From assembly GCA_029204225.1 (NCBI GenBank), contig CM055103.1, forward strand, positions 8,296,748 through 8,360,747: 64,000 nt of DNA, written 5' to 3'. Positions within the stretch are counted from its first letter, which is position 1; every line of letters begins with the position of its first letter. The stretch comes from Diphasiastrum complanatum. Lineage: Eukaryota > Streptophyta > Lycopodiopsida > Lycopodiales > Lycopodiaceae. Below the pieces are notes generated by a model that saw nothing but the letters and a program-made list of their open reading frames with translations, ran no database searches and was not told the DNA's origin. Positions 22,859-34,159 of this stretch are shown here, piece after piece. The position numbers and the translations under genes are program-made.

Positions 22859-22931
22859 CCAAGGGGAGGCTCGAACCTAAGACCAAAGAAACTTTGGATG
22901 TCAAGCTAACCAACTAAGCCAACCCCATTGG
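22859..22931 (-). repeat. 73-nt tRNA-like sequence (SINE head or tRNA pseudogene)
   Basis: On the minus strand TGGCTTAGTTGG (22921-22910) fits the polymerase III box A (TRGCNNAGYNGG). AGGTTCGAGCC (22878-22868) fits box B (GGTTCGANNCC). They are 31 nt apart. The ends CCAATGGGG and CCCCTTGG can pair as an acceptor-like stem, and the span is exactly tRNA length. The middle hairpin (CCAAAG-TTT-CTTTGG) lacks a normal seven-base anticodon loop, so it is not a functional tRNA. It lies in or next to the Copia-C 3' LTR. Confidence 0.6.
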
Positions 22932-23468
22932 TTTAAATCCAAAATGGCATGATGTAGCTACAAAACTTTGGTTCTTCATCATTGATTGTGAGGAGAGCTA
23001 CACATATTTATGGAGTTTGAGGTAGCTCGAGGTAGAACCACATCTATCCATTCCAAAATGACAACTAAAGTGACATTTAGAGTCTATGTGACATTTGTCA
23101 CTTGCCATGCATGAAATTCTACCAACTTTTTACAAGTGCACTAGTTCTAACTAACAAAGTACAAATCATCATGCATGTGTCCATTACACTTTGTGCATTT
23201 CACCATGGATCACTTACAATTAATGCATGTGAGTGAATTGCCACGAGTTTCTACAAGCATGACTTTGCCAATTCTATGTCTACAAACTATATGCAAGTTG
23301 TATTCTTCAATCTTGACTTTACATAACCATGTAGCTTGAGTTCTATATAGGCCAAACTTGGCATTTTGCATTTATGAGCTACATACTTGCATGGTACAAC
23401 ATTTGTAGCAAGCCAAGAAATCAATATAGATTCGTTTTTCCAATTTTAACACTCCCTCTAAAAATAAT

Positions 23469-26400
23469 CTATATTGATTTGAACATGGATCTTGGTATAA
23501 CTCCAAGATTGGTTCTATGCTTGATGAAGGAACTTTTGCTCAAAGGTTTGGTGAGCATATCAGCAATGCAAGATGATGTGTCGATGTGCTCCAAATTGAT
23601 TTCCCCTCCAATGAGCTTCTCTCTCACGAAGTGATGTGCAACTTCGATATGCTTGCTCCTTGCATGGAATATCGGGTTGTTGGCAAGGGCTTGGGCTGAA
23701 ATGTTGTCACACATGATCATAGGTAGATCCTCTTCCAAGATTATCTTTAGTTCCACTAGTAACCTCTTGATCGAAAGCACTTCCTTTGTTGTTGTAGTGA
23801 GTGCCTTGTACTCAGCTTCACATGATGAGAGTGATACAATATCTTGCTTTTTGGAAAGCCAAGATATCAAGTTTCCTCTAAGATAAATGACATAAGCACT
23901 TGTAGATTTTCGATTTGCTCTATCACTTGCAAAATTCGAGTTAGAATAACCAATAATAGAAAGATCTTCACTTTTATACAATAAACCAAAATCAAAAGTT
24001 GAAGATATATATCTAAGCACTCTCTTGGCCATTTTCCAATGATAGATAGTAGGATTTTGCATAGCCTGGCTCAACTTATGAACACTAAAGCTTATGTTAG
24101 GTGGTTATTGTGAGCAAATTAAGGAGCCTATAAGACTTCTAAAAAGTGTGATGTCCACGAAGGATCTTTCATCACCTTTGTTAGAATCCTTTACATTTTG
24201 CTCCATAGGTGTTTCTATACTCTTATAATTCAACATATTGAACTTCTTTAACATTGAAAAAGCGTACTTGGATTGACATACAAAAGCTTTATCTTTAAGA
24301 AAGTCAATCTCTAATCCTAGAATATAGTGAATTTTTCCAAGATCTTGCATCTTGAACTCTTTTCCAAGTGCGATCTTGGTTTCCTAACTAACTTGATACT
24401 ACTTCCTGTTTGAATGATATCATCAACATAAATAAGAAGAATGACAATATCTTTATCAAAAAACTTGACATATAAGGAAGGATCATAGTTACTAAGATTA
24501 AATCCTAGTGACTCAAGAAAGGTGCTAAGTTGAGAAGACCATGATCTTGGAGCTTGCTTCAATCCATATAAACTTTTGAAGAGCAAGCAAACTTTTTCTT
24601 TATCATGGATGAACCCAATAGGCTGATCCATATCAATCTCTTCTTTTAGATACCCATTTAGAAATGCATTAGAGACATCTAGTTGAAGAACTTGCCAATT
24701 GAATAATCAAGCAAGAGAATTTATGATTCTAATTGATACCATCTTTGCAACTGGGACAAAGGTCTCCTCATAATCAAGTCCATAAACTTGAGCAAAACCT
24801 TTAGCACAAAGCCTAGCCTTGTACTTGTTGATTGTGCCATCTTGATTATACTTGACTCGAAAAACCCACTTGCAACCAATTATGTGCTTGTTGGATGGAA
24901 GATCCACAAGCTCCCATGTCTTATTGGCCATCAAAGCTTCATATTCCTCCTTCATGGCAAGGTACCATTCCTTCGAGTTGAGTGCATCATATACATCCTT
25001 CGGCTCCTCATGAGAAATAACTAGTGGAGTTGATTTCCACTTGCTTGCCTCTATCTTCATAGGTAAGTCTTCTAGGCTCGGATCTTTCTCTTTGAGATCT
25101 CCTTGGTGAAAAGATTCGAGGTGACTCCTCCTCAATTCTCGGCCCCATCTCTCCATGATAATATTCAAGGGTGATGATTGGAGTATCTTTGTGAGAATCT
25201 TTGAACTCGGCCTCCTCAAGAATGTATTTTTGATCTTCATGAAATACAACATCCCTACTCTCAATTGTAGTTGAGGTAGAGGGAACATAGCTTCTATAAG
25301 CTTTCTTGTTGGATGCATATCCAACCATGATCCGTTTAATAGAATTAGGATCATCTCTTTTCCTTGTTTCCAAGGGCACATTAACAAATTGCACATATAG
25401 TTTGCACAATTTATAGCTTCACCCCAATAATCAATAGGCAAAGAAGCTGCTACTCGAATTGCTTTAGCACATTCACATAAAGATCTGTTTTTCCTCTCAG
25501 CTACTCCATTTTGAGATGGAGAATAAGCACAAGAAAACTATCTCTTTATTCCTTCACCTTCATAGTATTCATGAAACTTGTTGGAGATGTATTCATCTCC
25601 TCCATCACATCTTAAATCTTTAACTTTAAAAGAAAACTGTTTCTCAACATAAGCTTTGAAGATTAGGAAGTGATCAAAAACCATTGCCTTTGAAGAAAGT
25701 AGATACAACCAAGTATATCTAGTAAAGTCATCAATAAAGGTGACAAAACATGTTGCACCACCAATATTTTTAGAAGATGAAAAATGTACATCTGAGTGTA
25801 TAAGCTTTAAAGGATGAATAGTCTTTATAAAAGACTTCTGATATGGCTTTCAGTGTGACTTTGCAATGGCACAAACCTCACAAGGCTTGAAATCTTTAGA
25901 AAGAGATTTTGGAAGACCAATAGCCTTCACCTTCTTAACCATAGAAGACATAGATTTAGAGTTAGGATGACCCAAACTTCTATGCCACAGCTCCTCCTTA
26001 GATAACAAAGCAACTTCACAAAGGTTTGCATTCTCATAAGAATTCAACTTCAAAATTCCACCACATCTAGATCCATCAACAAGGATCTCATCTTTTCTCT
26101 TGATAAAACAAGTATTGGAGTTGAACTTTACATCACAACCATTATCAAGAAACTTTTCCACACTAATTAAGTTCTTTATGAGTTTTGGAATGAAAAGAAC
26201 ATTAGAAAGTGCAAGAACTTTTGAAGAAGCAAGTTTCAATGGAATGTTGCCAATTCCTTCTATTGGGCACTCATGATCATTAGCTATGTAAATAGATCTC
26301 TTGAGTCCTTTGAAAGGTAAGATTGAGTCAAATGACTCCTTTGAACAACACATATGTGAAGAGGCTCTACTGTCTATGTACCAAGCTCCATCTTTCTTGA

Positions 26401-27312
26401 AAGGTGATGAAGAAAAACTGACACCATAAGCGATCTTTCTCCATCACTTGCAATAGAATCTTCTTCAATCTCTTTGGAGAGATTAGCTTGCTTGAGCTGG
26501 TTTTTCTTCTTGAAGCAATTAGAGGCATAGTGCCCCTTCTTGCCACAGAAGAACCACTTCACTTTCTTCTTCTTGGTCTTTGAGTTAGAAGGATGAGATG
26601 TATCATCCTCTTCACCATCTTTGTCTCGATCTTTGGGTTTGTCTTTGTTGGATGCTTGAGAAAACTGGTTCTTACTCCTTCCTTTCTGCTTGCCTTTGAC
26701 AAAGAGGGCTTTGTCACTTATACCATGCTCGAGTTTATTCATCCTGGAGAGTTTATAGCTTTGTCTAGATTCTTCAGAAATAAGAATTCCTTGGAGAGTT
26801 TCTAGATTAGGCAGCTTCTCTTTAATAGCAAAAGACTGAACAAGATTATCATAGTCATCTCTCAAGCCATTCGATATGACTTGAACTAGCTCATCTTGGT
26901 TAATAGTAACACCAACACAAGAAAGCACTCTCATAACATAGTTAGATGCACTCTCTTCACTTCTTTGAAAACTTTGGAAAATCTGATTCCTAAGAGTGAA
27001 TATTCTAGAAGTATTATTTGCTTCATAGATGGTCTCTAGTGCATCCCAAGCTTCTTTGGCTGTAGTGCAAGATCCTATCTCTCTCAAAATTTCATTAGAT
27101 ACATTCATCTTAATGAAATGTAAAGCCATTCTAGCTCTTTTCTTATACTTAAGAATTTCAGCCTGTGCTTGAGGCTCCTCCTCAACACCAAGCACAATAT
27201 CCATAACATCTTGGAGTATCAAAATAGACTCCATTTTGAACTTCCAAATTGATAATTAGAAGTGTTTAGTCTTTCAATGGCTTCTAGAAGATATCCTCCC
27301 TGAGATGCCATT
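23469..27312 (-). pseudogene. Copia-C gag-pol (many breaks)
   Basis: Gag starts near 27312 (MASQGGYLLEAIERLNTSNY), shifts frame near 27250 and continues to 26374 as a UBN2-type gag. Its zinc knuckle reads WFFCGKKGHYASNC, with Trp in place of the first zinc-binding Cys. Protease/integrase-N sequence is at 26353-25850 (ELWHRSLGHPNSKSMSSMVK). Integrase core is around 25850-25440, with an in-frame TAG at 25540-25538 just before the NGVAERKNRS motif. RT lies at 25441-24105 in three frames and keeps LLIYVDDIIQ. RNase H (24074-23469) is intact and ends RSMFKSI. Domain order and motifs are unambiguous copia. Confidence 0.88.
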
Positions 27313-27535
27313 TTAATGAAGACTTCTTAGTTATTGGACTGAGATATGTTTGAGCTTGTTCCAATTAGACTTAAAGTTGCTGCTCTCTTTCACTATAGGT
27401 ATTTTCAAGGATGTACTTCCTTCCTATGTGAAACACTTGCAACTGTATTTGAGATGACTCTCAAATATTTCACAAAACAAGTTATCTAGATCGGACACAC
27501 AAAGTGGATTGAGACACTTTGGCTAGTTTGAATCC

Positions 27536-27930
27536 CTTTACTTTATGCATAAGCAGGCCTTGGGCCCTTTTTTATTCATTAGTGACATTCAGACTATATG
27601 GTTGGCCTTTGGCCTTATTATTCATTATTAGGCCATTTGGACATATTACTGGAGAGTGGGGGCCTTCTTGGAGGGCGCACTATTATCCCTCCCAGTTGGG
27701 CCCTAGCCACTGGAAGCTTCCTTTTAGGGCTTCCTCTTGGCTATAAGTAGGGAAACTGTGTCATTTGTCATTCAACTGATGATATTGATCTCTCTCTTTA
27801 GCCTCCTTAATCTCTCTCTTTCCTGCTTTCTAGGGTTAAGTCTTGCTTATGTGCTGCTTTCATAGCTTAAGTCTTGCTTATGTGAAGCTTTCATAGCTTA
27901 GCTCTAGATCAGTTGTGGCTCTATTCGTAA
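27536..27930 (+). repeat. Gypsy-A 5' LTR (5'-truncated)
   Basis: It begins abruptly at CTTTACTTTATGCATAAG and ends CTATTCGTAA. Compared with the 3' copy it lacks the segment TTATGGACTCGGCTC...TCACAGTCA. Confidence 0.85.
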
Positions 27931-27932
27931 CT

Positions 27933-27944
27933 TGGTATCAGAGC
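27933..27944 (+). promoter_or_regulatory. Gypsy-A primer binding site (tRNA-Met type)
   Basis: TGGTATCAGAGC lies two bases after the LTR end. Confidence 0.9.
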
Positions 27945-28558
27945 ACTTTTCTGAGCACAATCTGGAATTTTTTTTCTTGCTGCCTTACCTTGCTCCTCCA
28001 TCGCTATTCCTACAGCTCCATTGCCGCTTTGACAACCCTGTTCCATCGCTGCTCCTTCCACTCCTTCCTGCCCAGTGCTCTCCCTGTTTTGTCCCCTCTT
28101 TTCCTTGCTGCCCAACGCTCCTCCTCTTCCTTTCCATCGCTGTCCATGCCTTCCGACTTGTCACTTTCATCTGATATTTTTCCAGTTTGCAGCCATCTTC
28201 CACAGTTAGTTCCCTGACTGTCCAACGCCCATCCTCATCCAAAAACTACCCAATTCCGACATCATTTGCTATTCCAAACAGCTAAAATTCTTCAACTTGT
28301 AAATCTCTGTCTCAACACTCCCAACTTGTCACTTTTGCCTATTTTTTTCTCCAATTCCAGCCATCTTTTACAGCTTATCAAAAGGCTGTTGCGTGCTCAT
28401 TTTCCACCATATTTTCAAGAATTCTGACTCCGTTTAGTCTTTCAAATTCACATTGTATCCCTGGCTGTCCAGCACATTTTTACAGCTTCTCCATTGTTCA
28501 TTGTTGTCTGGTTTTTTTTTCAGTTGTGATAATATTGGTTGTAATAGGCTAATTTGGG

Positions 28559-31500
28559 ATGACGACAAGAGTCCGCTCCCTCAAGTTTTTGTCTATTCCT
28601 TCCGCTATCATTATGGGACATTTACCCACCCCGAGTGAGACTACTCAGGAAACCTTATCCGATCAATTTTGTCACATGGATGAGACCCTTTCTGGCCTCG
28701 TTCTTCGCTTCGATTCAGTTATGACCGGCTTTGCTACTATGCAGTCACAGATTGATTCTTTACAGCCTCATGGTCCTGGTAAAGCTCCTGTTTTTCTTAC
28801 ATTTGGGACTCCCCCTCCATTTGGATTCCATCTTCTTCTGCTAGTCAGCCTGGTGGTGGACCGTTCATTCCATCTAACCCACCTCCTAGTTTCTTTCCTC
28901 ATTCCCCCCTTCCTGAGCCACACTTTGCTCGCGACTTTCATGATAGGGTACAGCTTGCTACCTATTCCGGTTCCTCCGACGGGAACTTATTAGAGAATTG
29001 GTTTGCTAAGCTTGACACATATTTTTAGATTTACCCTTAGACTGAACCTCAGAAGATCCAGTTGGCTGCTTTACATTTAGATGGACGTGCCGCCACGTGG
29101 TGGCGAGTTTATAGAGTTGATCCTAATCGGGAAGGGCTCCATGTATGGCATACTTTTCGCCGTGACCTCCGCCATGCTATGATTGATCCTCAGTGGCTTG
29201 ACCGCCAACGTGATATATTTTGTAATCTCACTCAGACCAGTGATCTTGCTTCTTATACAGATCACTTTATGGAGCTTTCTTATCTTTTCACAGATCTACA
29301 GCCCACTGAGCTTATTTCTCATTACATTGTTGGGTTTCGTGGTGCTTTACGTTGTGATGTTTCTTCCTTCCGTCCTACCACACTTGTTGAGGCAATGTCT
29401 CTTGCCAGTACTTTACAGCATAAGTACTCTGACACCCTTCCTTCCTGCTTCTCCCGACCCTGTCCTTCTGCTTCATCTTTTCCCGCTACATTCACCCCTA
29501 CACCGGCCCCTTCTGTTCCAACTCTCTCCATTGCCTCTTCACCTCCTTGTCTTCCGACTCCTCGACCTGCTTTTGTCCGACGTTACACGTCTGCAGAGTT
29601 CATTGTTCTTCAGCAGAAGCATCTTTGCTTTCGTTGTAAGAGTCCTGACCATCTTGCATGTGATTGCCGCCAGCCTCTCCCTACTACTACTACTGTTTTT
29701 TACCATGAGGGCACTACTCCAGATGATTCCGATATCTACATTCATATTTCTGATGAGCCTGACTTATCCTCTGAGCCTTCCCCTGATTTACTTCCTGCTA
29801 CTTGCCATGCTCAACTTGCCTATGCTACGTGGACAGGGCGTCCTGGTCCTCGTTCCATTCGGTTACCTATGCATATTACAGGTCGTGAGTATATTGCTTT
29901 AGTTGATACCGGTAGCACTCATTCTTTTATTAGCAGTTATATCACTAGTCGGATCCGTGCTTCACCTGTTCCTGCTTCCCAGCCTCTCACAGTTGAGGTT
30001 GCCAATTCTCATTCTTTTCCTAGTTCTCAGATGTTTCAGCGTTTACCATACCGCATTGGAGATTTCTCTAGACAAGCAGATCTTTACATTAACCCTATGG
30101 AGCGTTATGATCTTATCCTTGGTGCTGATTGGTTTGCATCTCTTGGAGCCGTTACACTGGACTTGACACAATAGACCTTGACATTTGTACATGATGTAGT
30201 TACACACTCACTTGTGGGCATTGATTCTCAGGGAGACTTCCAGTTGATTACTGGGAAGCAGTTTATTCATAGTCTGCCGAAGGCTCATTGTGCTGCCTTA
30301 TTATGTGTTCAGCGGGCAGTACAAGTTCCTCCAGTTTCTACACCAGTAGCTATTCCTCAGGTGATTTCTGACTTATTATATTAGTATGCTTTTGTCTTTT
30401 CAGAACCTACGACACTACCACCATTACGTGACGTGAACCATCATATTGATTTGCGTCCTGGTTCTACTCCTCCCTCCCGTCCCCCTTATCGTATGTCTCG
30501 ATCTGAACGTGATGAGCTTGAGCTCCATATTACTGCATTGTTAGATCAGGGTTTCATTGTTCCATGGTACCAAACGCCTTTGTATTGATTACCGTGCTTT
30601 AAATAAGTTGACTATTCGTAATCAGTACCCTATTCCACACATGGATGACCTCTTTGACCAGCTCGGTACCTCTAAAATCTTTTCCAAGATAGAGCTTCGT
30701 TCTGGATATTACCAAATCAGGCTGCACCCTTCTGACGAACATAAGACTGCTTTCTGTACTCATCTTGGTTTATATGAATTCGTGTGCTTCCTTTTGGTGT
30801 TACCAATGGCCCTCCTACGTTCCAGAATGTGATGAATAACGTCTTGCGTCCACTTCTTGGTCATTGTGTCTTGGTTTAATTTGATGATATTCTTATTCTT
30901 AGTCAGTCTCTTGCTGAGCATGTTGCCCATCTTTCCTCTGTCTTTCAGTTACTTGTATACCACCAGTTATTTGCTAAGTTGTCTAAATGTTCTTTTGCTG
31001 TTTCTAAAATCGAGTTTCTTGGTTTTCTTATTTGTAATGGTCACATTCGTCTGGACCCTCATAAGGTTCAGGCCATCCATGTTTGGCCTATACCTACTGA
31101 TATTCATCATGTTCGTATGTTTCTTGGGTTAGCCACTCACCTTCGTCGTCTAGTTCCTCATTTTGCCACTATCGCAACTCCTCTTCATGCACTTTTGAAG
31201 AAGTCTAGTACTTTTCTTTGGACTCCTGATTGTCAGACATCGTTTGATACTCTTCGTCGTGCTGTTGTTGATACTGCCGTTATGTGTTTACCACAGTTTG
31301 ATCAAAAGTTTCTTGTTGAGACTGATGCTAGTAATGTTGGTTTGGGTGCTTTACTTCGCTAGTCACAATGTATTATTGCTTATGAGTCGCGTCGTCTTCG
31401 CTCTTATGAGCAACGTTATTCTGTGCATGAGAAAGAGCTTCTTACTATTATCTATGCTCTTAAGAAGTGGCGTCATTATCTATATCGAGTCCCATTTCAC

Positions 31501-33204
31501 ATTATTACTGATCACCAGTCTTTACGTTATCTGTTTTCTCAACGTGACCTTAGTGATCGTCAATTTTGTTGGTTGCAATTTTTACAGTCTTTTAATTTCT
31601 CCATATTGTATCGTCCTGGTCGTGCTAACACTGCTGCTGATGCATTATCTCATCTTCCAGCTTTGTTAAATACACTCATTTCTACTATTCCTCCATGGTT
31701 TGATGCTCTACCTGCAGCATACCTTACATGTTCTGATTTTCGTGATGTTTATAGTTCTGTCCCACCTATTTCGTCCAGTCCTCATCAGGTTTACTCCATT
31801 ATTGACAATTATCTTTATCATTATGATTCTCTTTGTATTCCTAGTCCTTTGGGTATCCGTTCCCAGTTGTTGTCAGATGCTCATTCCTCTACTGTTGGGG
31901 GTCACTTTGGTTTTCAGAAGTCTTATGCTCATCTCAAAGACCATTTCTATTGGCCCTCTCTTCGATCTGAGCTTGCTGTACTTATTCGTACCTGCCCTTT
32001 CTGTCTTCGTAATAAGTACTCCCGTGCTAAATCTGCTGGTTTGCTCCAGAGTTGGCCTATTCCTCATTGCCAGTGGACTGATATATCTATGGACTTTATC
32101 CTTGGCCTTCTCCATACCCAGCGTGGTCACGATTCATGTATGGTGGTAGTTGACAGGTTCTCGAAACATGCACATTTTATCCCAGTTCGTAGTACTATCA
32201 CAGCAGAGTAGTGTGCACGTTTGTTCCTATCAGAGATTCTCCACCTGCATGGATTTTCTCGTACTATCCTTTCTGATCGGGATAGTCAGTTTACATCTAT
32301 ATTCTGGACAGAGCTTATGCATATTTTGGATGTTCAACTTTTTATGGGTTCTGCTTATCATTCTACTTCTGATGGGCAGTCTGAGGTCCTTAACATGATC
32401 CTTGAAAATTATTTACGCCATTTTGTTACTCCTTCAGGGAAGAATTGGGATCAGCATTTATGTTTAGCAGAGTATAGCTATAATAGCTCTGTTAGTACCA
32501 GCACAAGTGTCTCTCCATTTTTATTATCTCATGGCTATGCACCTCTTTTACCTGGCATTCCTCTTCCTCCTGAGGATACACCTGTTACACTTGCCTCCTT
32601 TCTATCAGGTGCTCCAGAGCTTATCACCCGGGCCAGTTCTCATTTACAGTATGTTCAGCAGCGTTATCAGGCCTCAGTTGATCATCACCGCTGCCATGTT
32701 GAGTTTCAGCTTGAAAATATGGTTTATCTACGCTTATGGTTTGCACGTCATCATTTTGTCCAGGGCCATGCTTCTACTGAGAAGTTTGCACCACGTTATT
32801 ATGGTCCTTATCGCATTGTGGAGGTTCTTAGTCCAGTTACATATCACTTACAGCTTCCTGCTTCCACACGCGCCTGTGATGTATTTCATGTCAGTTTATT
32901 ACGTGCTGCTATTGAGGATGACGCTCCTTGTGATGCTAAGTTTCCTACTGCTCCAAAGTTATTTCCATTTTTACCTGATGTTATATTACAGGTCCGTCTA
33001 TACCATAGTCGACGCCGCCGGCAGATTCAGTTTTTGGTCCAGTGGGATGGTCGTCCTATTGAGGAGGCCACATGGGAGCCTATTGATGTCTTTTATCATA
33101 CACCATTACTTGTGGATCAGGCTCGTGCTCTTGCTGCACTTGTTGATTCCTCTACATCAGATGTTCCTCTAGTTGTTGATGCACCAGGGCTTGCTGCTAC
33201 TTGA
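28559..33204 (+). pseudogene. Gypsy-A gag-pol (stop codons, frameshifts, deletion)
   Basis: Gag begins in one frame (28559) and shifts to the main frame at about 28780-28860. Zinc knuckle CFRCKSPDHLACDC is at 29626-29667, protease ALVDTGSTHSFIS near 29900. RT begins near 30400 but has lost part of its first motif around 30570 (the frame resumes at LCIDYRALN), and the catalytic segment reads stop-FDDILI because of a TAA at 30877. RNase H shows ETDASNVGLGALL. Integrase has the HHCC zinc region (31890-32020), MDFILGL, SDRDSQFTS and STSDGQSE. The C-terminus (about 32980-33110) ends with a chromodomain-like FLVQWDGRPIEEATWEP. In-frame TAG codons are at 29026, 29038, 30172, 30382, 31360 and 32209. 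This copy cannot make a full polyprotein without readthrough. Confidence 0.92.
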
Positions 33205-33252
33205 TCCGGTTATCTTTTCAGCAGTTGGGTCTTTTTTTTGTGTCGGGGAGAG

Positions 33253-33698
33253 TTATGGACTCGGCTCATTACATTCGTCGCGTCCATTTACATTCACAGT
33301 CACTTTACTTTATGCATAAGCAGGCCTTGGGCCCTTTTTTTATTCATTAGTGACATTCAGACTATATGGTTGGCCTTTGGCCTTATTATTCATTATTAAG
33401 CCATTTGGACATATTACTGGAGAGTGGGGGCCTTCTTGGAGGGCACACTATTATCCCTCCCAGTTGGGCCCTAGCCACTGGAAGCTTCCTTTTAGGGCTT
33501 CCTCTTGGCTATAAGTAGGGAAACTGTGTCATTTGTCATTCAGTTGATGATATTGATCTCTCTCTTTAGCCTCCTTAATCTCTCTCTTTCCTGCTTTCTA
33601 GGGTTAAGTCTTGCTTATGTGCTGCTTTCATAGCTTAAGTCTTGCTTATGTGAAGCTTTCATAGCTTAGCTCTAGATCAGCTGTGGCTCTATTCGTAA
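33253..33698 (+). repeat. Gypsy-A 3' LTR
   Basis: The start is set by the purine tract ending at 33252; the end is ATTCGTAA. The ends TTA...TAA are inverted but are not the usual TG...CA, so the exact first base is uncertain. Confidence 0.75.
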
Positions 33699-34159
33699 TT
33701 GTTCATTACTTCAATATCAGTCTTAATCTTCAATGTCTTGTGTAGGATGCTCAAAACAATGGATTCAGAACAAAGCAAGATTGAATCAAATCAAAATGTT
33801 GTCACTCGGATTTTGGACCTATCCCTATCCTCTTTAAGAGATTATAACTCTTTCTAGACACATTAGATTAATTTGGTTTCAATTTTTATGAAAAGTACAT
33901 ATCATAAGCTTTCATTAAGCTATAACACTGCTATTTTTGGATCTATAAACAACGAGAACAAAAGGACTGAAAATCTCTAATTTTCACAAGTGTAAAATTC
34001 CAAAATTTCGTACTACCACTTTTCAGGTCTGAAAATTCAGTTCCAATATGATTTGATCCAAATATACTTCAGAGAAAGGTGAGAAAAAGTGCAAAACTAC
34101 TTTTTTGCTTGATTTAGCTCTCAGTTTCTTGTACAATCAAAGATGTTAGCATGCAAAGC
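33699..34159. other. Flank between Gypsy-A and Copia-D, no gene
   Basis: AT-rich sequence that does not continue the left flank of Gypsy-A. It may be the deleted 3' part of Copia-D. No motif is recognised. Confidence 0.4.

Larger units (their letters stand above)
22570..27535 (-). mobile_element. Copia-C: decayed Ty1/copia element (minus strand)
   Basis: The internal region runs from gag (about 27312) down to the RNase H end at 23469. It is followed on the minus strand by a purine tract (TAGAGGGAG) and an LTR starting TGTTAAAATTGG at 23451. The far LTR boundary is unknown because the 5' LTR is missing: Gypsy-A sequence begins at about 27536 inside the Copia-C leader, before any primer site. 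Several frameshifts and stops break the polyprotein, so this is older than Copia-A or Copia-F. Confidence 0.85.
27536..33698 (+). mobile_element. Gypsy-A: Ty3/gypsy chromovirus-type LTR retrotransposon
   Basis: Two LTR copies share about 395 bp (27536-27930 and 33303-33698), with about five substitutions and one T-run indel (about 1.3 percent). A tRNA-Met primer site is at 27933-27944. A purine tract GTCGGGGAGAG ends at 33252, so the true LTR probably starts at 33253 and the 5' copy lacks its first 50 or so bases. No target-site duplication is visible, and the two flanks come from different copia relics. Internal order gag, protease, RT, RNase H, integrase, chromodomain defines a Ty3/gypsy chromovirus. 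Confidence 0.92.

Noticed and set aside
22859-22931. Functional tRNA gene
   Set aside because: Box A and box B are good but the anticodon arm has no seven-base loop and the T stem is poor.
29183-32507. Hydrophobic plus-strand frames in Gypsy-A (for example 29183-29902, 31244-31669, 32507-33172) that look like membrane proteins or an envelope gene
   Set aside because: They are out-of-frame shadows of the pol coding sequence, whose proper frame carries all the conserved motifs.
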